Shown: in pieces, positions 8,857-17,888 of the stretch | How the letters are laid out: each line of letters begins with the position of its first letter | How positions within the stretch are numbered: position 1 is the stretch's first letter | Origin: Candidimonas sp. | Lineage (GTDB): Bacteria; Pseudomonadota; Gammaproteobacteria; Burkholderiales; Burkholderiaceae_B | Direction: 5' to 3' | DNA length: 34,227 bases | Assembly: GCA_004297945.1 (NCBI GenBank) | Contig: SCRC01000029.1 | Coordinates: 1 to 34,227 of the forward strand | The notes under the pieces: model-generated | What the model was told of the DNA's origin: nothing | What the model saw: the letters and a program-made list of their open reading frames with translations, nothing else | Databases searched by the model: none | Translations under genes and position numbers: made by a program

Positions 8857-8883
8857 GTAGCGTCACCCCTTGTGGGTGGCATC
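8857..8883 (+). repeat. REP-like hairpin at SDR truncation point
   Basis: GTAG, then GTCACCC, CTTGT, GGGTGGC: fully paired counting one G-T wobble. It lies immediately after the broken SDR, so a REP-mediated deletion is a plausible cause of the truncation. Confidence 0.75.
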
Positions 8884-8937
8884 CAAACCTTCGACCATCA
8901 CTGTCGATTCCACACTTAGATCCAGCCCGGAAATATC

Positions 8938-9573
8938 ATGTCAAAACATACTCCTCTTGTCCGCAGCCATCCCGACGAACTGTTGGTGGGGCTAGTTTCC
9001 ATTTCCGATCGCGCGTCCAGCGGCGTGTATGAAGATCAGGGCATTCCCGCCTTGCAAACCTGGCTGGAGATGGCTCTGGTCGGCCCTAGTCAATTCGTTA
9101 CTCGCCTGATTCCCGATGAGCCGCAGCAGATCTCGGCGACCTTGATTGATCTGGTCGATGCGCTGGGTTGCGATCTGGTGTTGACTACGGGCGGCACGGG
9201 CCCGGCCCGGCGTGATGTCACGCCCGAAGCCACCCTGGCTGTCGCCAGCCGTGAAATGCCCGGCTTTGGCGAGCAGATGCGTCAGATCAGTCTGCGGTTC
9301 GTGCCCACCGCCATCTTGTCTCGGCAGGTGGCTGTAATACGTGAAACACCAGAACATGCAGCCTTGATCATCAATCTGCCTGGTCAGCCCAAGGCCATTC
9401 GGGAAACGCTTGAGGGTTTGAAGGATGCCCAAGGGAACACCTTGGCGGCAGGCATTTTTGCAGCGGTGCCGTATTGCATCGACCTGATCGGCGGGCCCTA
9501 TATCGAAACACATGAACAGGTCGTACGCGCGTTTCGTCCAAAGTCGGCGGTTCGTGCCGGCAATAAACCCTGA
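8938..9573 (+). CDS. mog: MogA/MoaB-type molybdopterin adenylyltransferase
   Basis: A 211-residue MPT-binding-domain protein of the MogA/MoaB type, expected to adenylate molybdopterin before molybdenum insertion. LVGLVSISDRASSGVYEDQG starts the fold, DLVLTTGGTGPARRDVTPEAT is the diagnostic nucleotide/MPT-binding loop, and IINLPGQPKAIRETLEGL follows. Length is slightly above the E. coli MogA size, with a short N-terminal extension. The start ATG 8938 is the first good one after the REP hairpin. It precedes fba on the same strand by about 145 bp. MogA versus MoaB cannot be fixed here without other molybdenum cofactor genes nearby, so the symbol is tentative. Confidence 0.85.
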   Translation: MSKHTPLVRSHPDELLVGLVSISDRASSGVYEDQGIPALQTWLEMALVGPSQFVTRLIPDEPQQISATLIDLVDALGCDLVLTTGGTGPARRDVTPEATLAVASREMPGFGEQMRQISLRFVPTAILSRQVAVIRETPEHAALIINLPGQPKAIRETLEGLKDAQGNTLAAGIFAAVPYCIDLIGGPYIETHEQVVRAFRPKSAVRAGNKP

Positions 9574-9718
9574 CAAGGCGAGTTCCGCCCAGGGTAAGCG
9601 CCCCTGACGCATGTCCCCCTGTGCCAATCAAGCGTTGTGGCGGCATTAAGCAATTTATCGGGTTCCCCCGTAAAATACCGACTATTCCCTATTCATCTTG
9701 TATTCAGGAGATCCCGCC

Positions 9719-10783
9719 ATGGCCTTAGTTTCCATGCGTCAATTGCTCGATCATGCAGCCGAAAACGGCTATGGTATCCCGGCTTTCAACGTCAATAACC
9801 TGGAGCAGGTTCAAGCAATTATGGAAGCGGCCGACGAAACCAACAGTCCGGTCATCATGCAAGCCTCGGCCGGCGCCCGTAAATACGCCGGCGAAGGGTT
9901 CCTGAAATACTTGATCCAGGCGGCGGTCGAATCCTTTCCGCACATCCCGGTTGTCATGCACCAAGACCATGGCCAGTCGCCCGCCATATGCAAAGGGGCG
10001 ATCGAGCTGGGTTTTTCCAGCGTCATGATGGATGGGTCTTTGAAAGAAGACGGTAAAACCATTGCCGATTACGAATACAACCAGGACGTAACTCGCCGCG
10101 TGGTCGAGATGGCCCACAAGCTGGGCGTTACCGTCGAAGGCGAGTTGGGTTGCCTGGGGTCTTTGGAAACCATGAAGGGCGACAAGGAAGACGGTCACGG
10201 TGCCGAAGGCTCCATGACCATGGATCAATTGCTGACCAATCCCGAACAGGCGGCCGATTTCGTGCGTCATACGCAACTGGACGCACTGGCCATCGCCATC
10301 GGCACCAGTCATGGCGCATACAAGTTCACACGCAAGCCCACTGGCGACATTCTGTCGATTTCACGCATCAAGGACATACACCGCCGCCTGCCCAATACGC
10401 ATCTGGTCATGCATGGCAGTTCCAGCGTGCCGCAAGATCTGTTGGCCGAAATCCGTGAGTTTGGCGGCGACATGAAAGAAACCTACGGCGTGCCGGTCGA
10501 AGAAATCCAGGAAGCCATCAAGTTCGGCGTGCGCAAGGTCAATATCGATACCGATATTCGTCTGGCCATGACCGGCGCGATCCGGCGTTTCATGGCAGAA
10601 AATCCGGGCAAGTTCGATCCACGCGATTATCTGAAACCCGCGCGTCAGGCGGCAAAAAAAATATGCAAGCAGCGCTACGAACAGTTCGGCACTGCGGGGC
10701 ATGCCAGCAACATCAAGCCCATCCCCCTGTCGCAGATTGCGCAGCAGTACGCGGCGGGCCAGTTGGCGCAGAAAGTCCAGTAA
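9719..10783 (+). CDS. fba: Class II fructose-bisphosphate aldolase
   Basis: A 354-residue zinc-dependent aldolase that cleaves fructose 1,6-bisphosphate to two triose phosphates. [27 protein letters not shown] is the typical start. Metal/substrate motifs: [45 protein letters not shown] and [18 protein letters not shown] 9719 follows AGGAG by 8 bp; the upstream ATG at 9698 would place the ribosome site inside the gene. It begins a plus-strand series with purC-purE-purK. In related Alcaligenaceae I recall pgk, pyk and fba being adjacent; here fba is 4 kb from pgk. Confidence 0.95.
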   Translation: MALVSMRQLLDHAAENGYGIPAFNVNNLEQVQAIMEAADETNSPVIMQASAGARKYAGEGFLKYLIQAAVESFPHIPVVMHQDHGQSPAICKGAIELGFSSVMMDGSLKEDGKTIADYEYNQDVTRRVVEMAHKLGVTVEGELGCLGSLETMKGDKEDGHGAEGSMTMDQLLTNPEQAADFVRHTQLDALAIAIGTSHGAYKFTRKPTGDILSISRIKDIHRRLPNTHLVMHGSSSVPQDLLAEIREFGGDMKETYGVPVEEIQEAIKFGVRKVNIDTDIRLAMTGAIRRFMAENPGKFDPRDYLKPARQAAKKICKQRYEQFGTAGHASNIKPIPLSQIAQQYAAGQLAQKVQ

Positions 10784-10904
10784 ACGGCCCCGGCCGTGCA
10801 GGAGTGCATCGCCGCTGGCGGCAGGCTGGCTCGGTGCGTTCTTTTTTCATCGGCGGCGTTGGGCACGAACCAGACGCCTAATGTTTTTGTTCTAAGGACG
10901 GATC

Positions 10905-11786
10905 GTGGTGCAGGCACTTCATCAATCGACAATTAAATCGTTGCCCTTGCTGGCGCGCGGCAAGGTGCGCGATATGTATGCAGTGGGCGACGATAAACTA
11001 CTGATAGTGGCCAGTGACCGGATCTCGGCCTTTGACGTTATTCTTGACGATCCCATTCCAGGCAAGGGCCAGGTGCTAACCGGCCTGACCGAGTTCTGGC
11101 TGAAAAAACTGGGACATGTGTTGCCCACCCATGTGACTGGCATTGCTCCCGAAGACGTGGTCGCCGAGGACGAGCGTGACCAAGTGCAAGGGCGCGCCAT
11201 GGTGGTCAAGCGGCTCAAGCCCATATTGGTCGAGGCTGTTGCCCGGGGTTATCTTATCGGCTCGGGCTGGAAAGACTATCAGGCGCACGGATCAATCTGC
11301 GGCATTGCGCTGCCTGCGGGTCTGCAACAGGCCGGCAAGCTTCCCGCGCCGCTGTTCACGCCGGCGGCCAAGGCCGAATTCGGCACGCACGACGAGAATG
11401 TCGATTTCGATTTCGTGGTGGGCCAGGTGGGCTTGGCCATGGCGGAGAAAATTCGCGATGTAACGCTTGAGCTTTATTCGGAAGCGGCCGAGTTCGCCGC
11501 TGGCAAAGGCATTATTATTGCCGACACCAAGTTCGAATTCGGGCTCGATACGCAAGGCAATCTGCATCTGATGGATGAGGTGCTTACACCGGATTCGTCG
11601 CGATTCTGGCCCGCTGCTCAATATCGGCCCGGCATAAGCCCTCCGTCGTTCGACAAGCAGTTTGTGCGCGATTGGCTTGAGACCCAGGTGTGGGATAAAA
11701 CCCCACCCGCGCCGCGCCTGCCGGCCAGCGTGCTGGAAAAAACAACGGCCAAATATCGCGAAGCAATGACACGTTTGACGACTTAG
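10905..11786 (+). CDS. purC: Phosphoribosylaminoimidazole-succinocarboxamide synthase
   Basis: A 293-residue SAICAR synthetase, joining aspartate to CAIR with ATP in purine synthesis. The N-terminal lobe has [31 protein letters not shown], then [33 protein letters not shown] and [13 protein letters not shown]. The start is GTG: two consecutive GTG codons occur (10905 and 10908), with AAGGA 6 or 9 bp upstream, so either may be used. It is followed by purE after 12 bp, an obvious purine operon. Confidence 0.95.
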   Translation: MVQALHQSTIKSLPLLARGKVRDMYAVGDDKLLIVASDRISAFDVILDDPIPGKGQVLTGLTEFWLKKLGHVLPTHVTGIAPEDVVAEDERDQVQGRAMVVKRLKPILVEAVARGYLIGSGWKDYQAHGSICGIALPAGLQQAGKLPAPLFTPAAKAEFGTHDENVDFDFVVGQVGLAMAEKIRDVTLELYSEAAEFAAGKGIIIADTKFEFGLDTQGNLHLMDEVLTPDSSRFWPAAQYRPGISPPSFDKQFVRDWLETQVWDKTPPAPRLPASVLEKTTAKYREAMTRLTT

Positions 11787-11798
11787 GCGGGAGCATCT

Positions 11799-12338
11799 AT
11801 GACCGACTTTACTCTGGCTTCTTCGACCGAATCCAAATCCGGCGGGCCTCTGATTGGTGTGATCATGGGCTCGTCCAGCGACTGGGACGTCATGAAGCAC
11901 GCGGTGGCCGTGCTGGAAGAGTTCGCCGTGCCGCACGAGCTGCGGGTTGTTTCGGCGCACCGCATGCCGCATCAAATGGTTGAGTACGGCGCGCAGGCGA
12001 CCGAGCGTGGCCTGCGCGCCATTATCGCCGGTGCCGGTGGAGCCGCACATTTGCCAGGCATGATGGCGGCGCTCACGCCCGTTCCAGTGTTTGGCGTACC
12101 GATTCCCTCCAAGTACTTGCATGGCCAGGACTCTCTGCTGTCCATTGTGCAGATGCCCAAAGGCATCCCTGTCGCCACCTTTGCCATCGGCGAGGCGGGA
12201 GCCACCAACGCAGCCTTGCATGTCATTGCCTGTCTGGCCACGACTGATGCCGACTTGCGCAGGAAGTTGCAAGAATTCCGCACACGCCAAACCGAGGCAG
12301 CACAAGCCATGGCGGTTCCGCCGCATGTCACCATGTAG
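11799..12338 (+). CDS. purE: N5-carboxyaminoimidazole ribonucleotide mutase
   Basis: A 179-residue class I PurE that converts N5-CAIR to CAIR. Motifs [45 protein letters not shown] and [31 protein letters not shown] are all intact. The first 15 residues form a Ser/Thr-rich extension before the fold. It sits between purC and purK, the usual partner enzyme supplying N5-CAIR. Confidence 0.96.
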   Translation: MTDFTLASSTESKSGGPLIGVIMGSSSDWDVMKHAVAVLEEFAVPHELRVVSAHRMPHQMVEYGAQATERGLRAIIAGAGGAAHLPGMMAALTPVPVFGVPIPSKYLHGQDSLLSIVQMPKGIPVATFAIGEAGATNAALHVIACLATTDADLRRKLQEFRTRQTEAAQAMAVPPHVTM

Positions 12339-12378
12339 GCGGTGGAATCTTCCCAGGCTGATTTAGACGGCAGTGCAT

Positions 12379-12407
12379 AGGCCGGCTTCATGACAGCCGG
12401 CCTTTTC
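12379..12407 (+). terminator. Intrinsic terminator or attenuator between purE and purK
   Basis: AGGCCGGCT and AGCCGGCCT pair perfectly over 9 bp around a 7-base loop (TCATGAC), with four T at the 3' side and more T-rich sequence beyond. It ends 29 bp before purK, in the same orientation, so it would terminate or attenuate transcription inside the purine operon. Confidence 0.75.
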
Positions 12408-12435
12408 AATTTCACTATTTTTTATTTTTCAGATT

Positions 12436-13629
12436 ATGGCTACGAATGAGGTTCCTTCTGCTTTTCCGATAGTGCCTGGAAACTGGCTGGGTATGATAGG
12501 CGGAGGCCAACTGGGCCGCATGTTTTGCCAGGCGGCGCAAAGCATGGGTTACAAGGTGGCGGTGCTCGATCCCATTGGGCAGTGCCCGGCGGGTGCGGTG
12601 GCCGACCTGCATATTCAGGCGGCCTACGACGATGACGCCGGCCTGGCTCGATTGTCCGAGCGTTGTGCTGCCATTTCCACCGAATTCGAGAATGTGCCGG
12701 CGCTAAGCCTGCAAAAGCTGGCCGCGCATTCGCGGGTCAGCCCAGCGGCCGAAGCTGTAGCCATTGTGCAAGATCGTATCCTGGAGAAGGCGTTTATCGG
12801 CAAAATGGGCGTGCCACTGGCGCCTTATGCCGCCATACATGACAGTGGCGACCTGCAGCGCGCGCCTTCAACCTTGTTTCCCGGCATACTCAAGGCGGCC
12901 CGGTTCGGTTATGACGGCAAGGGGCAGGCGCGTGTCGCCAGCCGCGAGCAAGCACTGGAAGCCTTTGAGTCCTTTGGCGGGGCCGCCTGCGTGCTCGAGG
13001 CCTTGATGCCGCTTGAGTCCGAGTTTTCGGTGGTGCTGGCACGTGGGTTTGATGACCTGGCCGTAATTTACCCTTGCGCTCGCAATGAGCATCATGATGG
13101 CATCCTGGCGGTGTCGACCGTGGCGACGGAATTTTCGGCTGCCGAGTCCACCTTGCACCAGCAGGCCAGGCAAGCGGCGCTGAGTATTGCGCGAGGCCTG
13201 GGCTATTACGGCGTGTTGTGCGTGGAATTTTTTGTTTTGCGAGATGGCGCTTTGGTGGCCAACGAGATTGCGCCGCGCCCGCACAATAGCGGCCACTACA
13301 CCATGGATGCCTGCATTACCAGTCAGTTCGAACAGCAGGTTCGTGTGATGGCGGGTCTGCCGCTGGGCAGCACCGATAGTCTGTGTCCGGCCTTGATGCT
13401 GAATATTCTGGGTGATGCCTGGTTTGACCCGGCCACGGGCGAGAAGCGCGAGCCCGATTGGCCTGCGGTATTGCGCACGCCCAATGCCAAATTGCATTTG
13501 TATGGCAAGCAGGAGGCCCGGCATGGCCGGAAAATGGGCCACATCAATCTGATGGCACCGACGCTTTCGGCCGCCCGCGATGCGGCAGCGATGGTGGCGG
13601 GCGTACTTCATATGCCCTTTTCGCAATGA
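12436..13629 (+). CDS. purK: N5-carboxyaminoimidazole ribonucleotide synthase
   Basis: A 397-residue ATP-grasp enzyme that carboxylates AIR with bicarbonate and [21 protein letters not shown] is the N-terminal nucleotide-fold motif; [50 protein letters not shown] and [18 protein letters not shown] mark the ATP-grasp core. No strong ribosome site is visible before ATG 12436, in a T-rich stretch directly after the hairpin. Its stop overlaps the start of the next gene (ATGA), indicating translational coupling. Confidence 0.95.
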   Translation: MATNEVPSAFPIVPGNWLGMIGGGQLGRMFCQAAQSMGYKVAVLDPIGQCPAGAVADLHIQAAYDDDAGLARLSERCAAISTEFENVPALSLQKLAAHSRVSPAAEAVAIVQDRILEKAFIGKMGVPLAPYAAIHDSGDLQRAPSTLFPGILKAARFGYDGKGQARVASREQALEAFESFGGAACVLEALMPLESEFSVVLARGFDDLAVIYPCARNEHHDGILAVSTVATEFSAAESTLHQQARQAALSIARGLGYYGVLCVEFFVLRDGALVANEIAPRPHNSGHYTMDACITSQFEQQVRVMAGLPLGSTDSLCPALMLNILGDAWFDPATGEKREPDWPAVLRTPNAKLHLYGKQEARHGRKMGHINLMAPTLSAARDAAAMVAGVLHMPFSQ

Positions 13630-14654
13630 CGCCTTCACCTCACTCTGATATGGCGCGGGCGCTGCGTTTGGCGGCGGAACGCCTGGCGGCAGGCGGCCTG
13701 GTCGCGTTTCCGACCGAAACGGTTTATGGTCTGGGAGGAGACGCGGAGAACCCCGATGCGATTGCGCAGATTTACGCGGTCAAGGGGCGTCCGTCCAGTC
13801 ACCCGGTTATTGTGCATGTGTCGCCTGAGGCTGATCTGGGCTATTGGGCCAGGGCTGTTCCTGCCGAGGCTCGTGCATTGATGCAGGCTTTCTGGCCGGG
13901 ACCTCTGACCTTGATATTGCCGCGGGCCCATCATGTCCCGGCGGCGGTCAGTGGCGGCCAGGATAGCGTGGGCTTGCGCTGTCCTTCACATCCTGTAGCG
14001 CAAGCGTTGTTGCGTGAGTTTGCGGCCTTGAAACCGAATGGCCAGGGTGGCGTGGCGGGGCCTTCGGCCAATAAGTTCGGCCAGGTTTCGTCGACTCAGG
14101 CGGCGCATGTGCGTGCCGAGTTTTCTGAACTGAGCGAGGCTGAACTGTTTGTGCTGGAGGGCGGGCCGTCCGAGGTGGGTATTGAGTCGACGATTGTGGA
14201 TTTGTCACGGCTGGATCTGGGCGTGGGGCCGGTGTTGTTGCGTCCGGGGCATATTTCTTCTGAGCAGATTGCGGCGGTGTTGGGGCGTGAGCCCGGCCGT
14301 CCCGATGCGGCTGCGCCACGCGTTTCGGGGTCTTTGAAGGCGCATTATGCTCCGCACACGCCTTTGCAGTTGTTGTCGAAAGAGGCGTTGATGCGGGAAC
14401 TGGCGCAGCTTGCGTTGCATGAAGGAAAAGTGGCGGCTGTGGTGTTTCAGGTTCCTGAAGATTCGGCTTGGTCGCGTGTGGATTGGCATTTGGCTTCTGT
14501 GGATCCGGATGTTTATGCCCGCGATTTGTATGCGTTGTTGCGGCGTTTGGATGTGGGTGGCTATGCGCGGATATTGCTGGAGCAGCCGCCCCGTAATTCG
14601 TTGTGGCGGGCGGTGAATGATCGTGTTGGGCGAGCGGCGGCGGCGTTCGAATAG
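13626..14654 (+). CDS. Sua5/YciO/YrdC-type L-threonylcarbamoyladenylate synthase
   Basis: A 342-residue full-length Sua5-type protein, making threonylcarbamoyl-AMP for t6A in tRNAs. The YrdC domain spans roughly residues 15-205 ([78 protein letters not shown]). A linker ([12 protein letters not shown]) leads to a C-terminal Sua5 domain. ATG 13626 overlaps the purK stop as ATGA. The longer in-frame opening from 13458 lies inside purK and is not used. Codon 3' ends become strikingly G/T rich after about 14150 compared with the purK part. A REP hairpin lies 29 bp downstream. Confidence 0.93.
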   Translation: MTPSPHSDMARALRLAAERLAAGGLVAFPTETVYGLGGDAENPDAIAQIYAVKGRPSSHPVIVHVSPEADLGYWARAVPAEARALMQAFWPGPLTLILPRAHHVPAAVSGGQDSVGLRCPSHPVAQALLREFAALKPNGQGGVAGPSANKFGQVSSTQAAHVRAEFSELSEAELFVLEGGPSEVGIESTIVDLSRLDLGVGPVLLRPGHISSEQIAAVLGREPGRPDAAAPRVSGSLKAHYAPHTPLQLLSKEALMRELAQLALHEGKVAAVVFQVPEDSAWSRVDWHLASVDPDVYARDLYALLRRLDVGGYARILLEQPPRNSLWRAVNDRVGRAAAAFE

Positions 14655-14683
14655 GGTTGGCGTGCTTGAGTCGCAGCGCCGAT

Positions 14684-14710
14684 GTAGCGGCAGCCCTTGT
14701 GGCTGCCATA
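14684..14710 (+). repeat. REP-like hairpin (consensus copy)
   Basis: GTAG, then GGCAGCC, CTTGT, GGCTGCC, preceded by CGAT and followed by CATAGGCAT. This extended context matches the pgk copy (CATATAGGCAT) closely, so the repeat unit may be longer than the hairpin. Confidence 0.8.
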
Positions 14711-14782
14711 GGCATCTGTAGGAGGAAGAGAAGAGGGGCCTTGCCTTCTCACGGAACACAATCGGCAACGAAGGAAAATGAG

Positions 14783-15220
14783 ATGCAAATAAGACAAGCC
14801 GAGCTGGACGACTCAGAACGGATATCTCTACTCATGCGCCAGCTTGGCTATGAAGCTTTCCCCACTTTGATCAAACACAAGTTGCTCGCCTTGAGCGGAC
14901 GCGCCACGGATTTGGTGCTGGTTGCCGACGACAACGGAATGATAAAAGGTATCGTGAGTCTTCATGAGCAAGAGATGTTTCATCAAGACGGTCGTTTGGG
15001 GCGTATCACGTCGCTGGTAATTGATGAAATGCCCAGAGGTGAAGGCGTAGGTTCTCTACTTGTATTGGAAGCCGACAATTTTTTCAGGCGTAGTGGTTGC
15101 GTCAAGGCCGAGGTAACGAGTGGGGGTCATCGACCGCAAGCGCATCTTTTCTATCAGAAACCAGGCTATGCGCAAGATGAGCGGCGGTTTTTGAAACGCT
15201 ATCAAGTGGCTAATGCGTGA
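14783..15220 (+). CDS. GNAT family N-acetyltransferase
   Basis: A 145-residue GNAT-fold protein that would transfer an acyl group from acyl-CoA to an unknown amine. The acceptor N-terminal helices (MQIRQAELDDSERISLLMRQLGY) are followed by LVLVADDNGMIKGIVSLH, the strand ITSLVIDEMPRGEGVGSLLVLEAD, in which the RGEGVGS loop is the CoA-pyrophosphate motif, and AHLFYQKPGYAQDERRFLKR near the end. ATG 14783 has a ribosome site (GAAGGA) 8 bp upstream. The longer in-frame start at 14657 would read through a REP hairpin and is rejected. Convergent with the Bug-type gene. No function is assigned. Confidence 0.88.
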   Translation: MQIRQAELDDSERISLLMRQLGYEAFPTLIKHKLLALSGRATDLVLVADDNGMIKGIVSLHEQEMFHQDGRLGRITSLVIDEMPRGEGVGSLLVLEADNFFRRSGCVKAEVTSGGHRPQAHLFYQKPGYAQDERRFLKRYQVANA

Positions 15221-15323
15221 GCGTTATGCTGCCGCCCCGGCTAAAGACATTTGTAGCAGTTTGGCGTAGCGGGGCCGAGGATGTAGTACGTAACGGCACG
15301 CCACGCCCATGGAAAGGGACCAC

Positions 15324-15347
15324 GATGGCATGCCCTGGCATGCCATC
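15324..15347. repeat. Perfect 24-nt palindrome between convergent genes
   Basis: GATGGCATGCC and GGCATGCCATC pair over 11 bp around a 2-base centre. It lies between the convergent acetyltransferase and Bug-type genes. There is no T-run on either side, so it is more likely a protein-binding palindrome or a bidirectional structural element than a standard terminator. Confidence 0.55.
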
Positions 15348-15368
15348 AACCAGCGTTGGCCCTAGGTG

Positions 15369-16361
15369 TCAGTGCTTTTGTATACCGGCTTCTTTAGCAA
15401 TTTTTCCCCATTTTTTGTATTCCGAGTGGAAGAATGCATTGAACTGTTGTGGCGTTCCCCCTTTTATTTGCATACCTTGGGCAAGGAGCGTTGCTTTGAA
15501 TTTCGGCTCGGCCAGCACTACGTTCATTGCTTGCGACAGCTTTTGAACTATCTTGTCGTTGGCTTTTACAGGGGCAAGAAGGCCAAACCACGTTTCCGAT
15601 TCGAATCCCTGGATGCCTGCCTGGGCCATGGTAGGTACATTAGGCAACAGGGGCGATCGGGTTGTCGAGGTCACAGCCAGTGGTACCAGTTTGCCGTCCT
15701 TAATCTGAGGCAACGCGGTGGTCAGCACGTCGAACATCATATCTGTCTGGCCACCCAGCAGACCAACGAGCGCGGGAGCGCTTCCGTTGTATGGCACATG
15801 CACGAGATTTATTTTAGCCAGGGATTTGAACAGCTCACCTGCAAGATGAGCCGCGCTACCGATCCCGAATGAGCCAAAGGTCAGTGCGTTCGAGCTATGC
15901 TTTGCCTTCTCGACAAGCATCGGCAACGTCTTGACCCCCAGTTTTGGATTAACAAGGAGCACCAGCGGGACTGCAGCAACCAGTTTGATTGTCTTGAAGG
16001 AACTTAGGGGATCGTAGGGTAGTTTGGCGTAGCTATGGGGCGTGACAGTCAATGGCCCCGCAGCGCTGAACAATAGGGTGTAGCCGTCGGCAGGTGCGTG
16101 GGCCACGTAGCCTTGCGCGATCTGGCCCCCAGCTCCAGGCTTGTTGACCACTATAAAGGTTTGGCCTAGCTGGTCACTGAGGCCTTTGGCAACAAGGCGC
16201 GCGGTTGTGTCCGTCGAGCCGCCGGCCGCGTAGGGGACGACGATGTTCACGGTTCTGCTTGGATAGGTCTGTGCCGCAGCGCTAGTAGCTATGCTCATTA
16301 GTAGCACGGGAAGAAGCGCTAGGAGTTTGATGCGTTTTGTCAGTATGGCTGGCTTTATCAT
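15369..16361 (-). CDS. Bug/TctC family tripartite tricarboxylate transporter receptor
   Basis: A 330-residue periplasmic solute-binding protein of the Bug (TctC) family, very abundant in Alcaligenaceae. The first 30 residues are a signal peptide (basic KRIK, hydrophobic LLALLPVLLMSIA, cleavage near SAAAQTYP). Mature motifs: YPSRTVNIVVPYAAGGSTDTTARL, NKPGAGGQIAQGYVA, HVPYNGSAPALVGLLGGQTDMMFD, and PNVPTMAQAGIQGFE. The TctA/TctB membrane partners are absent, common for Bug proteins. It follows the dehydrogenase on the same strand after about 130 bp holding a strong stem-loop, so may be partly uncoupled. The ligand is likely a carboxylate that the upstream operon degrades (inference). Confidence 0.92.
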   Translation of the reverse strand: MIKPAILTKRIKLLALLPVLLMSIATSAAAQTYPSRTVNIVVPYAAGGSTDTTARLVAKGLSDQLGQTFIVVNKPGAGGQIAQGYVAHAPADGYTLLFSAAGPLTVTPHSYAKLPYDPLSSFKTIKLVAAVPLVLLVNPKLGVKTLPMLVEKAKHSSNALTFGSFGIGSAAHLAGELFKSLAKINLVHVPYNGSAPALVGLLGGQTDMMFDVLTTALPQIKDGKLVPLAVTSTTRSPLLPNVPTMAQAGIQGFESETWFGLLAPVKANDKIVQKLSQAMNVVLAEPKFKATLLAQGMQIKGGTPQQFNAFFHSEYKKWGKIAKEAGIQKH

Positions 16362-16416
16362 AATTTTTACCTTTGATAAGAGAAGAATCGCCTTTTCAGT
16401 ATTGGTGTCGGGATAT

Positions 16417-16458
16417 GCGATGCGGCTCCGAAGCGATTCCGGGCGGAGGGCGCATCGC
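16417..16458 (-). promoter_or_regulatory. Intercistronic stem-loop
   Basis: GCGATGCG pairs with CGCATCGC, and inside it CTCCG pairs with CGGAG, leaving a loop of about 13 bases. It lies between the alcohol dehydrogenase and the Bug-type gene. It lacks a U-tract in either direction, so an RNA-stabilising or attenuating role is more likely than simple termination. Confidence 0.5.
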
Positions 16459-16490
16459 AGGGTCGCTTATCTCAACATCGGATGTCTGGC

Positions 16491-17540
16491 TTATGAGGCC
16501 CCCGAAAATATATGCTCCATCAAACGATCAGCGTGTTTCTGCTGGATGGCTGCGGGGTTGAATTTCAAGTGGTGCGCATGCATCAATGCTTCGGAAAGGG
16601 GCTGTACCATCTCGTGCGAAACATTCATGGCGTCGAGTCGGTCGGGCAGGCCCAATTGCCTGACCAACTGTTCGGCAAATATGACGATGTCGTCGATGAC
16701 GAAGGCCTTCTCCAGTTTGCGGATGGCGTCAGGCGCAATTTCACGATTCATGGCCAGTGTGTGGGGTAGCGCAATGGCGTTGATGATCCCGTGTCGTATC
16801 CCTGTCGCTCCGCCGATCACGTGGCAGACCGCATGGTGGAGCCCCAGTCCGCATGTGTTGATCGCGAAGCCAGCCAGGCTTGCAGCTTCGAAAAGCTGTT
16901 CACACAAGTTGATATCTAGCGGCTTTTTTTGGGTGGACTGTAGCAACGTCGGCCATGCCCGGCCGCCTTGAACCGCCGCTGCTTTGCCAAACCAGTGTGG
17001 CTTGACGCTGTAAAAAGCTTCGATGCAATGAGCCCATGAATTGATGGCGCTCGCGGCCAGCTCGTGTCCAGGAATGGTGATTAATAAACCTGGATCGTAA
17101 ATCACCTTTCTTGCCAAGTATTGCAGGCCTCCGTTGCCCTCTTTAGTTCCTTTGGAAGTACGTATCCCGTAGACGTTAGTCATTTCACTTCCTCCCAATG
17201 ACGTTGGGATGGCAATAAATTCCGGCGATATGGAATCGAATACTGCTTTGGCAAGATCGATTGCACTACTACTGCCTATCGCAATCAGGGTGTCGGGCCG
17301 TTGTACTTCGGCCACGGTCAGCAGCTTATCGAGTACCTCTTGAGGACTATGAGGTGCGGATTCGGCGAATACTTCCACCTCCGCCTTAGGGAACAGTGCT
17401 GGCCAGTCTGCCAGGCCGGCGCTACGTGACGAGCCTACGACAAGGACACGATTTCCCGCCAAGCTAGACAGTGCTTCCTGGAATTTTCCTTGAAGAATGA
17501 CTTGGGGCGGGAAGTGTGTTTTTGTAAGAGTCGAGCTCAT
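16491..17540 (-). CDS. Iron-containing alcohol dehydrogenase, maleylacetate-reductase-like
   Basis: A 349-residue group III (iron-type) dehydrogenase. The nucleotide-binding part has RVLVVGSSRS, DTLIAIGSSSAIDLAKAV and IPTSLGGSEMTNVYGI. The metal-binding histidines are expected in SAINSWAHCIEAFY, GLGLHHAVCHVIGG and GIRHGIINAIALPH. The GLGLHHAVCH segment resembles maleylacetate reductases, but no ring-cleavage genes accompany it here, so reduction of maleylacetate itself is doubtful. Start ATG 17540 overlaps the stop of the upstream MaoC gene by 4 bp (ATGA), so it is translationally coupled within the catabolic operon. Confidence 0.88.
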   Translation of the reverse strand: MSSTLTKTHFPPQVILQGKFQEALSSLAGNRVLVVGSSRSAGLADWPALFPKAEVEVFAESAPHSPQEVLDKLLTVAEVQRPDTLIAIGSSSAIDLAKAVFDSISPEFIAIPTSLGGSEMTNVYGIRTSKGTKEGNGGLQYLARKVIYDPGLLITIPGHELAASAINSWAHCIEAFYSVKPHWFGKAAAVQGGRAWPTLLQSTQKKPLDINLCEQLFEAASLAGFAINTCGLGLHHAVCHVIGGATGIRHGIINAIALPHTLAMNREIAPDAIRKLEKAFVIDDIVIFAEQLVRQLGLPDRLDAMNVSHEMVQPLSEALMHAHHLKFNPAAIQQKHADRLMEHIFSGAS

Positions 17541-17878
17541 GGCTGTATCAATCGGGCGTGCCCGACCATGGTGGGTCCCTGTGCGACGGCTCCCTCAATT
17601 TGCCCGTCGTCGTCCAGCGTGACCACGAGGTGATCGCCGGGGCACACAGGAGCGATCCATTTCGTATACAACTCGCCCTGGGTGTACCAGTCTTCTCCGT
17701 ATTTTTTGGCTGCGAGTCCGGCGGCATAGCCCATGACGTTCAGACCGTGAGCGAGGGTTCCACGAAAGCCGCGCGACTTCGCCAGCGAATCATCGTAATG
17801 GATGGTGTCATTGTCACCGTTGATGACGCCATATTGGTCGATGATGGCCTGCGTCATTTCAACTTTTTTTTCAAGCAT
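17537..17878 (-). CDS. MaoC-type hydratase, catalytic hot-dog subunit
   Basis: A 113-residue single hot-dog protein. NGDNDTIHYDDSLAKSRGFRGTLAHGLNVMGY is the hydratase 2 signature, with the Asp and His of GDNDTIH expected to be catalytic. The family hydrates 2-enoyl-CoA esters or dehydrates hydroxyacyl-CoA. ATG 17878 follows AAGGAG by 7 bp; the frame opening at 17926 lies in the preceding intergenic region and gene end. The immediately upstream gene encodes the companion N-terminal-type hot-dog half, so the pair likely makes a two-subunit hydratase. A 4-bp overlap follows with the dehydrogenase. Confidence 0.88.
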   Translation of the reverse strand: MLEKKVEMTQAIIDQYGVINGDNDTIHYDDSLAKSRGFRGTLAHGLNVMGYAAGLAAKKYGEDWYTQGELYTKWIAPVCPGDHLVVTLDDDGQIEGAVAQGPTMVGHARLIQP

Positions 17879-17888
17879 TTTGGTCTCC

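Noticed and set aside
11292-12326. A 344-codon minus-strand frame opposite purC and purE
   Set aside because: Composition is His/Arg/Gly rich without family motifs, while both plus-strand purine genes are certain.
15366-15872. A 168-codon plus-strand frame opposite the Bug-type gene
   Set aside because: It is a shadow of a clear TctC-family protein with a signal peptide.
16491-17540. Calling the iron-type dehydrogenase a true maleylacetate reductase of an aromatic pathway
   Set aside because: No hydroxyquinol or chlorocatechol dioxygenase is nearby, and the operon is built around CoA esters; only family membership is claimed.
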